The notes beneath the pieces were generated by a model. The model was not told the DNA's origin and ran no database searches. It saw nothing but the letters and a program-made list of their open reading frames with translations. Both the position numbers and the translations under genes were made by a program. Of a DNA stretch of 60,863 bases, positions 40,400 to 49,167 are shown in pieces; position 1 is the first letter of the stretch, and the number at the start of each line of letters is the position of its first letter. Source of the DNA: Alphaproteobacteria bacterium (lineage in GTDB: Bacteria > Pseudomonadota > Alphaproteobacteria > Ferrovibrionales > Ferrovibrionaceae); assembly GCA_026126165.1 (NCBI GenBank), contig JAHCJR010000009.1, forward strand, positions 1 through 60,863. The letters are read 5' to 3'.

Positions 40400-42652
40400 T
40401 CATTTTTCCACCAGCACCTCGACGCCGCTCCAGCCATCCTCCGAAGCGGGATTCGGGCGGGCGCGGATTCGCGCCAGCATGGCCTGGGCGGCCGGGTCGC
40501 CGCCGCGCAGGCGATCCGCCTCGGCGAAGGCGCGGGTCGCCCCCGCCCAGTCGGCGGCGAAGTAGAGCGCCAATCCCTCCTCGTAGGCGCGCACCCAGCC
40601 AAGCGGCATCAGGCCATCGGTTTCGCCCGCCATCCCCAGCAGCTCGAAGACATCGACGGGCTCGTCCCGCCCATAGACCGCGACCCGGTCGACATGGCGG
40701 ACGATGATGGCGTCTCCTGCCTGCCGGCGCGTCTCCGGGCCGATCAGGATCGCGGTGCCGTAGAGCTTGTTAAGCGCCTCGAGCCGGCTGGCAAGATTCA
40801 CCGGATCGCCGATCACCGTGTAGTTGAGCCGCGCTTCCGAACCGATATTGCCGACCAGCATCCGCCCGGTATTGAGGCCGATGCGCATATGCAACTCCGG
40901 TGCGCCGGTCCTCGTCGCTTCGCGCCGCATGGAAGCGAGCAGGCGTTGGCCGGCGAGCGCGGCCCGGCAGGCGGCGAGTGCATGATCCTGCATGGAGAGC
41001 GGCGCGCCCCAGAAGGCCATCACCGCATCGCCGATGAACTTGTCGACCGTGCCCCCCTCCTTCTCCACCACCTCGGACATGCGACCGAGATAGCCCGCGA
41101 GAAGCGGCACGATGTCATGGCCGAGACGCTCGGAGAGAGAGGTGAAACCGACCAGGTCGGTGAACATGACGGTCAGCTCCCGCCGTTCGCCACCCGGACG
41201 GGCCGCCACCCCCTGCGCGACGAGAACCCGGACCAGTTCGGTGGGCAGGAACTTCTGGAACGAGGCGAGCCCCTGCCCCATCTGCACGAGCCCGCCGGAG
41301 AGCCGCTCCAGTTCGGCCAGTGGCGAGGGAACGCGCTCGATGCGCTCCAGCATGAACTTCTCCACGTGTCGCAACTGGCCGATGATCCGTCGGATCGGAT
41401 TGACGATCACGAGATTGCCCAGCAGCGTGCCGCCGGCCGCGACGACGATGACGAAGAAGATCAGTGCCCAGACCAGCCGCCGGGTGTTTTCCGCCACATC
41501 GCCCAGGAAGTCCTCCGCCGGGATGACCGTGGCGATGGTCCAGCCCTCGAAGGGCAGCGGCGTGAGCGTGACGAAATAGGTGGCATCGCTGCCCGGCTGG
41601 CGGTACTCGATCTCGGTCGTGTCGTCGATCGCCTCCAGAAGGATACGCTGGCGGCGCAGCGCGTTCAGGGTCACGGAGAGCATTGGCTCATCCCCGGCGC
41701 CGGCTTCGGCAAGCCGCCGCCAGGAGGGCATTTCCCGCTCCGGCAGATTATCCGCTGCCGTACCGGAGGCCTGCGAGGAGGCAATGACGCGTCCATCCGA
41801 CGAAAGGATATAGGCGGCCCCGGTCTTGCCGACGGTCAGGCCCTCAAGGAAGCGCGAGATGCGCTCGAGTTCGATGGCGATGGCGATCACGCCGACGAAC
41901 TCCTGATACACGACAAGGCGGGTCGCGGTGGCGATGGCGGGTCGGGTTCGCGTGGGGAAGTCGCTGACTTCGGTCCAGACCGGGCGGCCGGCGGCAAAGG
42001 CCGTTGCGAACCAGGGCTGACCGGTCGCGCGGTAGCCGTGCGGCTCGACAAGTCGCTCGCGGAACTCGATATCGTCGGTGACGATGCGATAGCGGTCGAC
42101 CCGCATCTCCAGTCCATCGCCGTTCTCCGGCGGCCGCACCTCTACCATGCGGATCTCGCTATCGGAAGCCTTCTGGGCACCGAAGAAGTCCCCGTTGGGG
42201 AAACCCAGAACCACCCAGGAGAAGCTGGGGTTGGACTGCAGCAGCGAAAGAAAGATGAATTCCCGACGGGCCTCGTCCCTGGCCTCGATCACGCCCTGGA
42301 AGAAGATGGTGCGCAATGCCTCCCGCGCGGCCTCGGCCCCGGCCAGAAGATCGGCCAGGTCATGCCGCACGGAGGTGACGATCTGACGGTTGAGCTGCGT
42401 CACCACCTCGCGCAGGTTCCGCCCGGAGGTGAAGGTCCAGACCGAGTGCACGAGCAGCGCCGTCGCGACGCCGGTAAAGATGATCATGGCCGACAGGACC
42501 GAACGCACGCCGGGCCGCCAGCGCGGACCAGCCGGCCGTGGCGATGCCAAGTCCCGATTGTCACGCGCCAAGGACAAGCCAGACCCCGCGGCAAAAGCAG
42601 CCTTCCCAAGGGAAGAACGCAGTCTGCATCCAGGGCGCGGAGACAGGAACAC
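40400..42652 (-). CDS. Cache-domain adenylate cyclase (class IIIb-like), membrane-bound
   Basis: 750 residues. After a 50-residue leader there is a membrane span (SVLSAMIIFTGVATALLVHS) and a large periplasmic dCache-type domain (about 75-400; FLEGLTVGKTGAAYILSSDG, RVIAS). A second span (LVWALIFFVIVVAAGGTLLG), a HAMP-like linker and a cyclase domain follow. Metal aspartates are in MFTDLVGFTSL and DKFIGDAVMAF, with Lys for adenine. The second specificity residue is Thr (YTVIGDPVNLA), as in bicarbonate-responsive class IIIb cyclases. The GTG at 42652 is 33 bases after lptG-like; an internal start near MIIFTG is possible. It sits inside the sphingolipid locus. Confidence 0.9.
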   Translation of the reverse strand: MFLSPRPGCRLRSSLGKAAFAAGSGLSLARDNRDLASPRPAGPRWRPGVRSVLSAMIIFTGVATALLVHSVWTFTSGRNLREVVTQLNRQIVTSVRHDLADLLAGAEAAREALRTIFFQGVIEARDEARREFIFLSLLQSNPSFSWVVLGFPNGDFFGAQKASDSEIRMVEVRPPENGDGLEMRVDRYRIVTDDIEFRERLVEPHGYRATGQPWFATAFAAGRPVWTEVSDFPTRTRPAIATATRLVVYQEFVGVIAIAIELERISRFLEGLTVGKTGAAYILSSDGRVIASSQASGTAADNLPEREMPSWRRLAEAGAGDEPMLSVTLNALRRQRILLEAIDDTTEIEYRQPGSDATYFVTLTPLPFEGWTIATVIPAEDFLGDVAENTRRLVWALIFFVIVVAAGGTLLGNLVIVNPIRRIIGQLRHVEKFMLERIERVPSPLAELERLSGGLVQMGQGLASFQKFLPTELVRVLVAQGVAARPGGERRELTVMFTDLVGFTSLSERLGHDIVPLLAGYLGRMSEVVEKEGGTVDKFIGDAVMAFWGAPLSMQDHALAACRAALAGQRLLASMRREATRTGAPELHMRIGLNTGRMLVGNIGSEARLNYTVIGDPVNLASRLEALNKLYGTAILIGPETRRQAGDAIIVRHVDRVAVYGRDEPVDVFELLGMAGETDGLMPLGWVRAYEEGLALYFAADWAGATRAFAEADRLRGGDPAAQAMLARIRARPNPASEDGWSGVEVLVEK

Positions 42653-42685
42653 ACGTTCCCGTGATCGTGACGGCCGCAGCCGGCC

Positions 42686-43759
42686 TCAGTGTTCGCGATG
42701 CAGGAGGATGGCGCCGCTCACCATGGTGAAGATCAGGGTCGGCATCCAGGCCGCGACGATTCCCGGCAGCAGGCCGCCTTCGCCAAGGGTCAGGACGAGG
42801 CCGTCGGCGACGAAATAGCCGAACCCGAGAATGACGCCGAACACCAGGGCAAGGCCGCCTGTTCCTTCGCGTCGAATGGTCTGCGCCACGGGCGCGGCGA
42901 TCAGTATCAGCAGCAGAAGCGAAACCGGCCCGGCGATCTTCTTGTGCAGTTTGGTCTGGTAGTAGTATTGCGCGCGGGAGCCGACCCACTCCCCGCTCAG
43001 GACACGCCGAAGCTGGGTGAAAGTGAAGATGCGCGGCGGCGTGGCGATCTCCGCCAGATTGGCCGGGGTCAGTCCGCTCGCCCATGGCAGCATCGGTATC
43101 TCCTCGCGCTGCGCCCCAGGGGCCTCGTTGACCAGTTGGCGATGCACCGAATACAGGCGCCACTGCCCGTCCTCGTAGCGCGCCTGCTCGGCGACCAGCC
43201 GTTCCGTCATGTTGGCCGCCGCGTCGCGCACATGGATGGTCACGCCATAGAGTTCATCGCCGCGCGGATGAATCCGGTCCACCACAACGACGCTGTCGCC
43301 ATCGCGCATCCAGGCTCGCGGCGGCAGCGATTGCTGGGCAAGCGGCGTGGTCTCGTTCCACCAGAATTGCAGCTTTCGGTCGGCCGCCGGCGCGACCAGA
43401 TCGCCGAGGACATGATAGCCGAGCGCCACCAGCAGCCCGACCGGCAGCAACGATGCGAGCACGGCATAGAACGAGATGCCGACCGACTTCAACGCAATGA
43501 TCTCGTTGTTCGCCGCGAGGTGCAGGAGAGCGAGCAATGCGCCCATCAGCACGGCGAGCGGCACCGTCTGGACCAGAATCGCGGGGAAGCGAAGGCCCAT
43601 GTAGTAGAGCGTCACCAGAAACCCGCCATCCCCGCGCACAGCCAGATCGCGCGTGACTTCGAGCAGTTCCAGAATCTGGATCACGGCCGTGAAGCCCAGT
43701 GCGCAGAGCAGGAAGCGGCCGAGGAACAGCCTCGATACATAGACGCCGATGGTGAGCAT
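42686..43759 (-). CDS. LptG-like permease (YjgQ family)
   Basis: 357 residues with six predicted spans in two groups of three around a periplasmic jellyroll-like part (about 105-265). Family segments: YMGLRFPAILVQTVPLAVLM, GALLALLHLAANNEIIALKS, VGISFYAVLASLLPVGLLVA. In E. coli LptFG with LptB2 extracts lipopolysaccharide. This pair lies amid sphingolipid genes without lptA, lptB or lptC, so transport of sphingolipids is an attractive alternative. ATG 43759 overlaps the stop of the lptF-like gene (TGATG). Confidence 0.85.
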   Translation of the reverse strand: MLTIGVYVSRLFLGRFLLCALGFTAVIQILELLEVTRDLAVRGDGGFLVTLYYMGLRFPAILVQTVPLAVLMGALLALLHLAANNEIIALKSVGISFYAVLASLLPVGLLVALGYHVLGDLVAPAADRKLQFWWNETTPLAQQSLPPRAWMRDGDSVVVVDRIHPRGDELYGVTIHVRDAAANMTERLVAEQARYEDGQWRLYSVHRQLVNEAPGAQREEIPMLPWASGLTPANLAEIATPPRIFTFTQLRRVLSGEWVGSRAQYYYQTKLHKKIAGPVSLLLLILIAAPVAQTIRREGTGGLALVFGVILGFGYFVADGLVLTLGEGGLLPGIVAAWMPTLIFTMVSGAILLHREH

Positions 43760-44937
43760 CAGGCGGTCCGCGGACGGGCGAGCAGGAGACGGAGCCAGCG
43801 CGTGGCCCGCTCGAGCCGTTCGAGGAGCAGGGAGAAGGGATTGACCCCGGGCTTGGCGCCGATCAGGAAGAACATCCAGAGACTGAATCCCGAGAACATG
43901 GCGAAGGGCAGCCAGATGCCGACCAGCGGTCCGACGCTGCCGCGATCCACGAGGCCCTCGCCGTATTGCAGCGCGTGATGGTAGGCGAAGAGCAGCACGA
44001 AGGCGACGACTAGGCCGTGCGAGCGCCGTTCCCGCCGGCTGGCCAGCCCGAGCGGCAACGCCAGAAGCGGCAGGAAGAGCACGCTGCCGACGCGCGCCAG
44101 CCGCCCGTGCATCTCCGAGTTGATCCGCGGCACGGGCACCACGGAATTGCCCCGCCTTGCCTTCCACAGTTCGATCAGCGTCATTTCGCGCTCGCTGTCG
44201 CCACGCGCGCGGAACGGCGCCACTTCGTTGTCGAGGTCGATCAGCAGGCTGAGCTCCGCGAAGGTGATGATATTGGCGCGCGGTTCGCCGAGCCGCGACT
44301 GGATCTGCACACCATCGCGCAGGCGCAGGCGATAGCCCTCGCTGTCGCGCGTCAGCGCCCCTTCCCGCGCCGTCGTCGTCACCGCGCTGCCATCCTCCCG
44401 GTCCTGGTTCACGAAGACCTTGGCCAGGCGCGCGCCGCCGCCTTCGACCCGCTGCGCCATGATAGTGAGCTTGCCATCGCTGGACAGGAAGGCACCCTCC
44501 TCGATCTGCGCATCCCAGGCCGCATGGGTCACGACGTAGTGCACCGCCCGGTAGGCATATCGCGCGAAGGGCTGGATCGATCCGAAAAGCAGCGCCGCGA
44601 AGCAGGTGAGCAGCACCCCGAAGGCGAACAGCGGCGCGATCAGCCGGCGCAGCGAGAAGCCGCAGCCCTGCATGGCCTCGAGTTCGCTGTCGCTGCCGAG
44701 CCGCGAAATCACCAGCAGCACACTGAGGAAGAACGCCGCCGGCAGGGCCATGCCGAGATAATGCGGCACCAGGTTCACCATCATCTTGAAGACGAGGTAG
44801 AACGGCCCTCCCTTGTTCACCAGCAGATCCAGCAGGCGCAACATCCGCTCCAGGAGAAGCGCGATGAGTACCACCGATACCGAAAGCAGCAGTGGCTTGG
44901 CCATCTGCGTCAGGATGTAGCGGTCGATGGTCCCCAT
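43759..44937 (-). CDS. LptF-like permease (YjgP family)
   Basis: 392 residues. N-terminal spans (DRYILTQMAKPLLLSVSVVL, NLVPHYLGMALPAAFFLSVL), the coupling-helix region SELEAMQGCGFSLRRLIAPL, a periplasmic domain (about 140-290), then three more spans. It forms the membrane heterodimer with the LptG-like protein. First membrane gene after the HIT protein gene (16 bases upstream) in a HIT-lptF-lptG-cyclase run. It could be the housekeeping LPS exporter; the neighbours argue for a second, lipid-specific pair. Confidence 0.87.
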   Translation of the reverse strand: MGTIDRYILTQMAKPLLLSVSVVLIALLLERMLRLLDLLVNKGGPFYLVFKMMVNLVPHYLGMALPAAFFLSVLLVISRLGSDSELEAMQGCGFSLRRLIAPLFAFGVLLTCFAALLFGSIQPFARYAYRAVHYVVTHAAWDAQIEEGAFLSSDGKLTIMAQRVEGGGARLAKVFVNQDREDGSAVTTTAREGALTRDSEGYRLRLRDGVQIQSRLGEPRANIITFAELSLLIDLDNEVAPFRARGDSEREMTLIELWKARRGNSVVPVPRINSEMHGRLARVGSVLFLPLLALPLGLASRRERRSHGLVVAFVLLFAYHHALQYGEGLVDRGSVGPLVGIWLPFAMFSGFSLWMFFLIGAKPGVNPFSLLLERLERATRWLRLLLARPRTA

Positions 44938-44953
44938 CTTGCCGGTCCGGTGG

Positions 44954-45394
44954 TCAGCCGATCTCGCGTGGCCAGTGGCTCCTGATTCGCTCGCGGATCG
45001 CCGATAGCAGTTCAGGGGGTTGCGGTGCGGGCTGGGTCAGATCGGGAGGCTTCGGCCAGTAGGCATCGTGAAAGGTCCGGCCGGAAAACATCCGCTCGCC
45101 CGCATAGCGCGGCACGACATGGAAATGCACGTCCGGATCGACCATCATCAACATGACGAAATTGATCTTGTCGTAATTGAATGCGGCCTTGAGCGCGCTC
45201 TCGGTGCGCGCGACCATGCGGCCGAGACCGGCGAACCCCGCGGCGCTGACCTGCCCGAAGGCACCCACCGGCTCCTGGCAGACGAGAACCATGGCGCCAA
45301 GCGTCACCTGTTGCGGACGCACCAGCGCCGCCCAGCCGTCCGCCTCGGCCACCAGCGTGTCGGGGAACCCGAATTTTGCCATAGTCGCGTTCAT
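44954..45394 (-). CDS. HIT-family hydrolase/transferase
   Basis: 146 residues. The histidine triad is in DPDVHFHVVPRYAGERM, with QVTLGAMVLVCQEPVGAFGQ earlier. HIT proteins hydrolyse or transfer nucleotides (for example dinucleoside polyphosphates, AMP-lysine or nucleotide-linked head groups). First gene of the HIT-lptF-lptG-cyclase run; a repeat GTTAC-N5-GAAAC lies 35 bases upstream. A role in head-group chemistry is speculative. Confidence 0.85.
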   Translation of the reverse strand: MNATMAKFGFPDTLVAEADGWAALVRPQQVTLGAMVLVCQEPVGAFGQVSAAGFAGLGRMVARTESALKAAFNYDKINFVMLMMVDPDVHFHVVPRYAGERMFSGRTFHDAYWPKPPDLTQPAPQPPELLSAIRERIRSHWPREIG

Positions 45395-45428
45395 AGTTGG
45401 ACGTCGGCTCTCCAGACGATTGCGGGAC

Positions 45429-45443
45429 GTTACATTTCGAAAC
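45429..45443. promoter_or_regulatory. GTAAC-type direct repeat, HIT/DUF2141 divergent region
   Basis: GTTACATTTCGAAAC: two five-base boxes ten bases apart. It matches 51838-51852 (GTAACATTTCGTAAC) at 13 of 15 positions. Boxes one helical turn apart are typical of OmpR-family response regulators. The site lies between the divergent HIT and DUF2141 genes. Confidence 0.55.
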
Positions 45444-45526
45444 GTTTGGGGAGTTTAGTGGCTGGCTCCCTGCCTTGCAAAGGACAAAGCCCCGAAAACT
45501 CCCGGAGACTACGTAGCAGAGGTCAC

Positions 45527-46021
45527 ATGATCGTCAGTCTACCTGTTACCCGCTGCCTACCGCTGCTGCTCGGCCTGGCACTTCCACTTCTCCAGTCCGG
45601 CGGGGCACTGGCCGAGCCGCCCGTCTGTCAGGGCGCGCCGGACATGCCAGAAGCAAGGATCACCGTACCCAACGTCCGCAGCGCCAAAGGCCAGATCGTG
45701 GCCACCGTTTATGGCGCGCTGCCGGAGGATTTCCTGCAGTCAGGCAAACGGGTGGCACGCGAACGCGTACCGGCACGCAAGGGCGTGACGACATTCTGCC
45801 TGCGCCTGCCGGGCCCCGGCACCTATGCCATCGCCATCTATCACGACGAGAACGGTGACCGGCGGCTCAATCGGAACCTCTTCGGCCTGCCGACAGAGGG
45901 TTATGGTTTCTCCAACGACGCCGAGCCAAGCCTCGTTCCGCCGGGACCACCCAGACACGAAGATGCCAGCTTCCGGATCGACGGCGACCCCCGGACGCTG
46001 CACATCACGCTGCGTTACTGA
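45527..46021 (+). CDS. DUF2141 exported protein
   Basis: 164 residues with a Sec signal (VTRCLPLLLGLALPLLQSGG). The DUF2141 core reads RSAKGQIVATVYGALPEDF, YAIAIYHDENGDRRLNRNLF and GLPTEGYGFSNDAEP. The Asp/Asn-rich DENGD loop may bind calcium. Family function is unknown; members occur near lipid and carotenoid genes. AGAGG lies five bases before ATG 45527. Its end overlaps the end of the convergent phosphoesterase gene by 17 bases. Confidence 0.88.
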   Translation: MIVSLPVTRCLPLLLGLALPLLQSGGALAEPPVCQGAPDMPEARITVPNVRSAKGQIVATVYGALPEDFLQSGKRVARERVPARKGVTTFCLRLPGPGTYAIAIYHDENGDRRLNRNLFGLPTEGYGFSNDAEPSLVPPGPPRHEDASFRIDGDPRTLHITLRY

Positions 46022-46922
46022 TTCCGGCCTGCCTCGCGCCTTCGACCAGGAGATCGAACTGGCCCTTGGTCTCGATCCGGCCCGAGCCCGCGGCGACGCC
46101 CCGCACCGTGACGCCAACCCGCCAGCCTTCCCCTTCCCGGGCGATCCGATAGAGGTTCCAGGCGGCGCCATGGCCATGCTCGTCAGCGCGCGCCGAGGCG
46201 GAGGGCACACCAAGGACCGGGACAGGCCGTGCCGGCTCGCCGATGCGACCAAGCGCCGCACGGTGATCGTGCCCATGCAGGACCATCTCGGCGCCCTCGC
46301 CTCTCAGTACCTCCTCGAGCCGCGACGCGTCACTCAGCGACTTGCGCCAGCCGCCTCGCGCCCGATAGGGCGGGTGGTGCACCATGACGACCCGGAAGAG
46401 GCCGCGCCGGCCCAACGCCCGCAGCATCGGCCCCAGCGCCGTAAGCTGGCCCTCGCCGAGCCGGCCAGCGGCCATGAACCAGGGGGTCGGCACCGCGCTC
46501 GAAAGGCCGACCAGCGCCACCTCGCCGCGGATACGCACCGCGGGAACCCCCTCGCCCGTGTCGCCCCGCATATAGTCGCGCCACAGGCCGAGCCCCGCCG
46601 CCTCCTCGACTTCGACATAGGCGTCGTGATTCCCGGGAATGACGCTGACGCGCTCCGGCGGCCCGAGCGTGGCCAGCCACCCGGCGCCGGCGCGGAATTC
46701 CGCCGGCAGCGAGATGTTGCAGATATCCCCGGTTACCACGATGTGATCGGGCCCGTGCGCGAGAATATCCGCCTGAACCAGCGCCAGGACTTCGGGGACA
46801 TGGATATGCCGGCGGTTGCGGCGCCAGGACTGCCAGCCGAGAACCCGCTTGCTCAGCAGCTCGCCGGCGCGTGCGCGCGGCAGCGGCAGGTGCGGGTCGG
46901 AAAGATGCGCGATCGTGAACAT
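46005..46922 (-). CDS. Calcineurin-like metallophosphoesterase
   Basis: 305 residues. Metal motifs in order: IAHLSDPHLPLP, IVVTGDICN, VIPGNHDAYVE, VVMVHHPPY and MVLHGHDHRAALG. It hydrolyses phosphomono- or diesters, perhaps a lipid intermediate (as LpxH or UDP-sugar enzymes do) given its place. ATG at 46922 starts MFTIAHLSD. Divergent from the CDP-alcohol phosphotransferase gene with 88 bases between. Confidence 0.9.
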   Translation of the reverse strand: MFTIAHLSDPHLPLPRARAGELLSKRVLGWQSWRRNRRHIHVPEVLALVQADILAHGPDHIVVTGDICNISLPAEFRAGAGWLATLGPPERVSVIPGNHDAYVEVEEAAGLGLWRDYMRGDTGEGVPAVRIRGEVALVGLSSAVPTPWFMAAGRLGEGQLTALGPMLRALGRRGLFRVVMVHHPPYRARGGWRKSLSDASRLEEVLRGEGAEMVLHGHDHRAALGRIGEPARPVPVLGVPSASARADEHGHGAAWNLYRIAREGEGWRVGVTVRGVAAGSGRIETKGQFDLLVEGARQAGISNAA

Positions 46923-47010
46923 GCGGTCCGCTTGGGATACTCGCCTTTTCTGCAAATCCAGTGTAATCGAAGCCGCGATCCTGAACGAGCCATATGAGAG
47001 ATTCGAGCCG

Positions 47011-48186
47011 ATGACGGCAAGGGCAGCGGGCATTGCGGTGGTTGGCCTGGGCGTGGGCAGTTCCGGCGTGCCGATCTGGGGCATGACGACGGCCGAGCGC
47101 TATCGCCGCGCCCTCGCGCGGGCTGGCGTCACGTTGGCCGAAGGGGACGTCGCGCCGGACGGGGCCGAGCGCGTCCTTCTGCTGCGCCTCGACTACGTGA
47201 TGGACGAGAACCTGCTGGCCGACCTTGCCCGGGCCGAACCGATGATCCTGCTCGACGATGACGGGCGGGCGGCGGCGGCCATGGTGCCGGCCGGATCGGT
47301 GGCCGCGGCGCGCGAGCTTCTCGCCGGCAGGACGACGGAAGCCACCGACCCCGCCCTGGCGGAACTTCCCCGCCGCAAGCCGGTCGAGGTGACCTCCGCC
47401 TATCGCAATGCCCTCCGCAAGCGTGCCGACCCCTACGCGCTCAGGCTTTCGCCGGCAACGCGCCGGGACATCGAATGGCGCATGTTCATGGGCGCCTACA
47501 AGGGCGCCACCGACTTCGTCACCAAGTATTGCTGGCCGCGGATCGCCGTGCACGTCACGCGCTGGTGCGCCGATCGCGCCATCACGCCCAACATGGTGAC
47601 CTGGGTCAGCCTGCTGTTCGTGATACTTGCTTTCCTCGCGTTCTGGAACGGCTGGTTCCTCACCGGTTGCCTGTGCGCCTGGATAATGACGTTTCTGGAC
47701 ACTGTGGACGGCAAGCTCGCGCGCGTCACCCTGACCTCGAGCAAGCTCGGCGATGTCTTCGACCATGGCATCGACATGATCAGTCCGCCCTTCTGGTACT
47801 GGGCCTGGATCGTCGGACTGCACGCGACGGGCATGCCGCTCGGCGAGGAGATACTCATCCTGCTGATCGTGATCGGCGGCTATGTTCTCGGCCGGCTGCA
47901 GGAGGGATACTTCCTCTGGCGGTTCGGCATCGAGATTCACGTCTGGCAGGCGCTCGACACCCGCTTCCGGCTGATCACGGCGCGGCGCAATCCCAACGTG
48001 GCGATTCTCATGTTCGCCGCCCTCTTCGGCCGGCCGGATCTCGGCATGGCGCTCGTCGCCCTCTGGACCCTGGTCTCCCTCGCCTTCCATTTCCTCCGCA
48101 TCTTCCAGGCCGAACAGGCGCGCGCGCGCGGAGGGGCCGTGCGCTCCTGGCTCGCCGATCCGGCCGTGGCGCAAGCCGGCGTCTGA
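47011..48186 (+). CDS. CDP-alcohol phosphatidyltransferase family protein with N-terminal domain
   Basis: 391 residues. The first 150 form a soluble domain that looks like a worn-down nucleotidyltransferase (AERVLLLRLDYVMDENLLAD). The rest is a membrane CDP-OH-P enzyme with the full motif DTVDGKLARVTLTSSKLGD followed by VFDHGID (DxxDGxxAR...G...D...D). Such enzymes swap CMP for an alcohol, making phosphodiester lipids. It is followed by a lipid kinase and a Tam41-like gene, the same order I recall for cpgABC next to spt in Caulobacter. It may attach the head group of an anionic sphingolipid. ATG 47011. Confidence 0.82.
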   Translation: MTARAAGIAVVGLGVGSSGVPIWGMTTAERYRRALARAGVTLAEGDVAPDGAERVLLLRLDYVMDENLLADLARAEPMILLDDDGRAAAAMVPAGSVAAARELLAGRTTEATDPALAELPRRKPVEVTSAYRNALRKRADPYALRLSPATRRDIEWRMFMGAYKGATDFVTKYCWPRIAVHVTRWCADRAITPNMVTWVSLLFVILAFLAFWNGWFLTGCLCAWIMTFLDTVDGKLARVTLTSSKLGDVFDHGIDMISPPFWYWAWIVGLHATGMPLGEEILILLIVIGGYVLGRLQEGYFLWRFGIEIHVWQALDTRFRLITARRNPNVAILMFAALFGRPDLGMALVALWTLVSLAFHFLRIFQAEQARARGGAVRSWLADPAVAQAGV

Positions 48187-48197
48187 ACACGACCCGC

Positions 48198-49157
48198 ATG
48201 AGCGTCATCGGCCTGATCACGAACCCGCTCAGCACGCTGAACAAGAAGAGCGGCAGCGCACTCGCGCGCGCGCTCGCCGGCAATCCGGCCGTCCGCATCG
48301 CGGAGTTTCGCCGGCCCGAGGACCTGCCCCCCGCCATCGAACGGTTCGCGGCCGAGGGTATCGGCACGGTCTGCGTCGATGGCGGCGACGGCACCGTCTC
48401 CGCGGTGATGACCGAAATGCTGCGCCGGCCGGAAGATGGCTGGCAACCGCGTCTCGCCATACTGGCCGGCGGCATGTTGAACCTGATCGCGCAGAATTAT
48501 GGCACGCCAGGCGATCGGCTCGAGGCGGTCCGCCGGCTCGCCGCAGCGGGCGATGATCCTGCCCGCCTCGCCGCCACGACCATCGAGCGCCCCGTTCTCG
48601 CATTGCGGACCGGCGATGGGCCGGAGCGCGCCGGCTGCTTTTTCGGCGCGGCCGGCGTACATGACGCGACGCGCCTCGCGCACGACCGGCTGCATCCCGC
48701 CGGCGCCAAGCGGAGCGCCGCCGCCGGCATGAGCATCGCCGGCACGCTGCTTTCCGTCCTGTTCCGGCGCGGCGAGGGCAGCCTGCATGCGGGCCGTCCC
48801 CTGCGCCTCGAAGTCGATGGCGCATGCGTGCCCGGCGAGCGGCGGCTCTTCCTCGTGGTGAGCACCCTCGACCGTCTGATCCTTGGCCTCTGGCCCTTTT
48901 GGGACCAGGGCGAGGGCGGCATGCGTTTCATCGACTGTCTGGCGCCGCCACGCTGCCTGAGCCTCGCGCTGCCCACTTTCTTCACCGGCCGGCCCTGGCG
49001 CTGGATGCGCGAGCGGGGCTATGCCGGAGGTCGTGCGCGACAGATCGCCATCTGGCTCGACACACCGATGGTGCTCGATGGCGAGATCGTCGTGCCGGAG
49101 CCGGGCAAACCGGTTAGGCTTACGGCAGAGCGGACGCTACGCTTCGTGAAGGTTTGA
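48198..49157 (+). CDS. cpgB: Diacylglycerol/sphingosine-kinase-like protein, probable ceramide kinase
   Basis: 319 residues of the DAGK_cat fold: SVIGLITNPLSTLNKKSGSA at the start (phosphate-loop variant), the key VDGGDGTVSAVMTEML, and AILAGGMLNLIAQNYGTPGD in place of the usual GGT-N-D run. C-terminal lobe from about 170. Caulobacter CpgB of this family phosphorylates ceramide. The neighbours (CDP-OH-P before, Tam41-like and spt after) support the same job. Eleven bases separate it from the previous gene and ten from the next. Confidence 0.78.
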   Translation: MSVIGLITNPLSTLNKKSGSALARALAGNPAVRIAEFRRPEDLPPAIERFAAEGIGTVCVDGGDGTVSAVMTEMLRRPEDGWQPRLAILAGGMLNLIAQNYGTPGDRLEAVRRLAAAGDDPARLAATTIERPVLALRTGDGPERAGCFFGAAGVHDATRLAHDRLHPAGAKRSAAAGMSIAGTLLSVLFRRGEGSLHAGRPLRLEVDGACVPGERRLFLVVSTLDRLILGLWPFWDQGEGGMRFIDCLAPPRCLSLALPTFFTGRPWRWMRERGYAGGRARQIAIWLDTPMVLDGEIVVPEPGKPVRLTAERTLRFVKV

Positions 49158-49167
49158 CGGCGAGGTC

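Noticed and set aside
40694-42664. 656-codon frame on the plus strand
   Set aside because: Antisense to the Cache-domain cyclase, whose catalytic motifs on the minus strand are unmistakable.
46330-48174. 614-codon frame on the minus strand
   Set aside because: It crosses two real genes (phosphoesterase and CDP-OH-P) in the wrong frame or strand and shows only low-complexity His/Arg-rich sequence.
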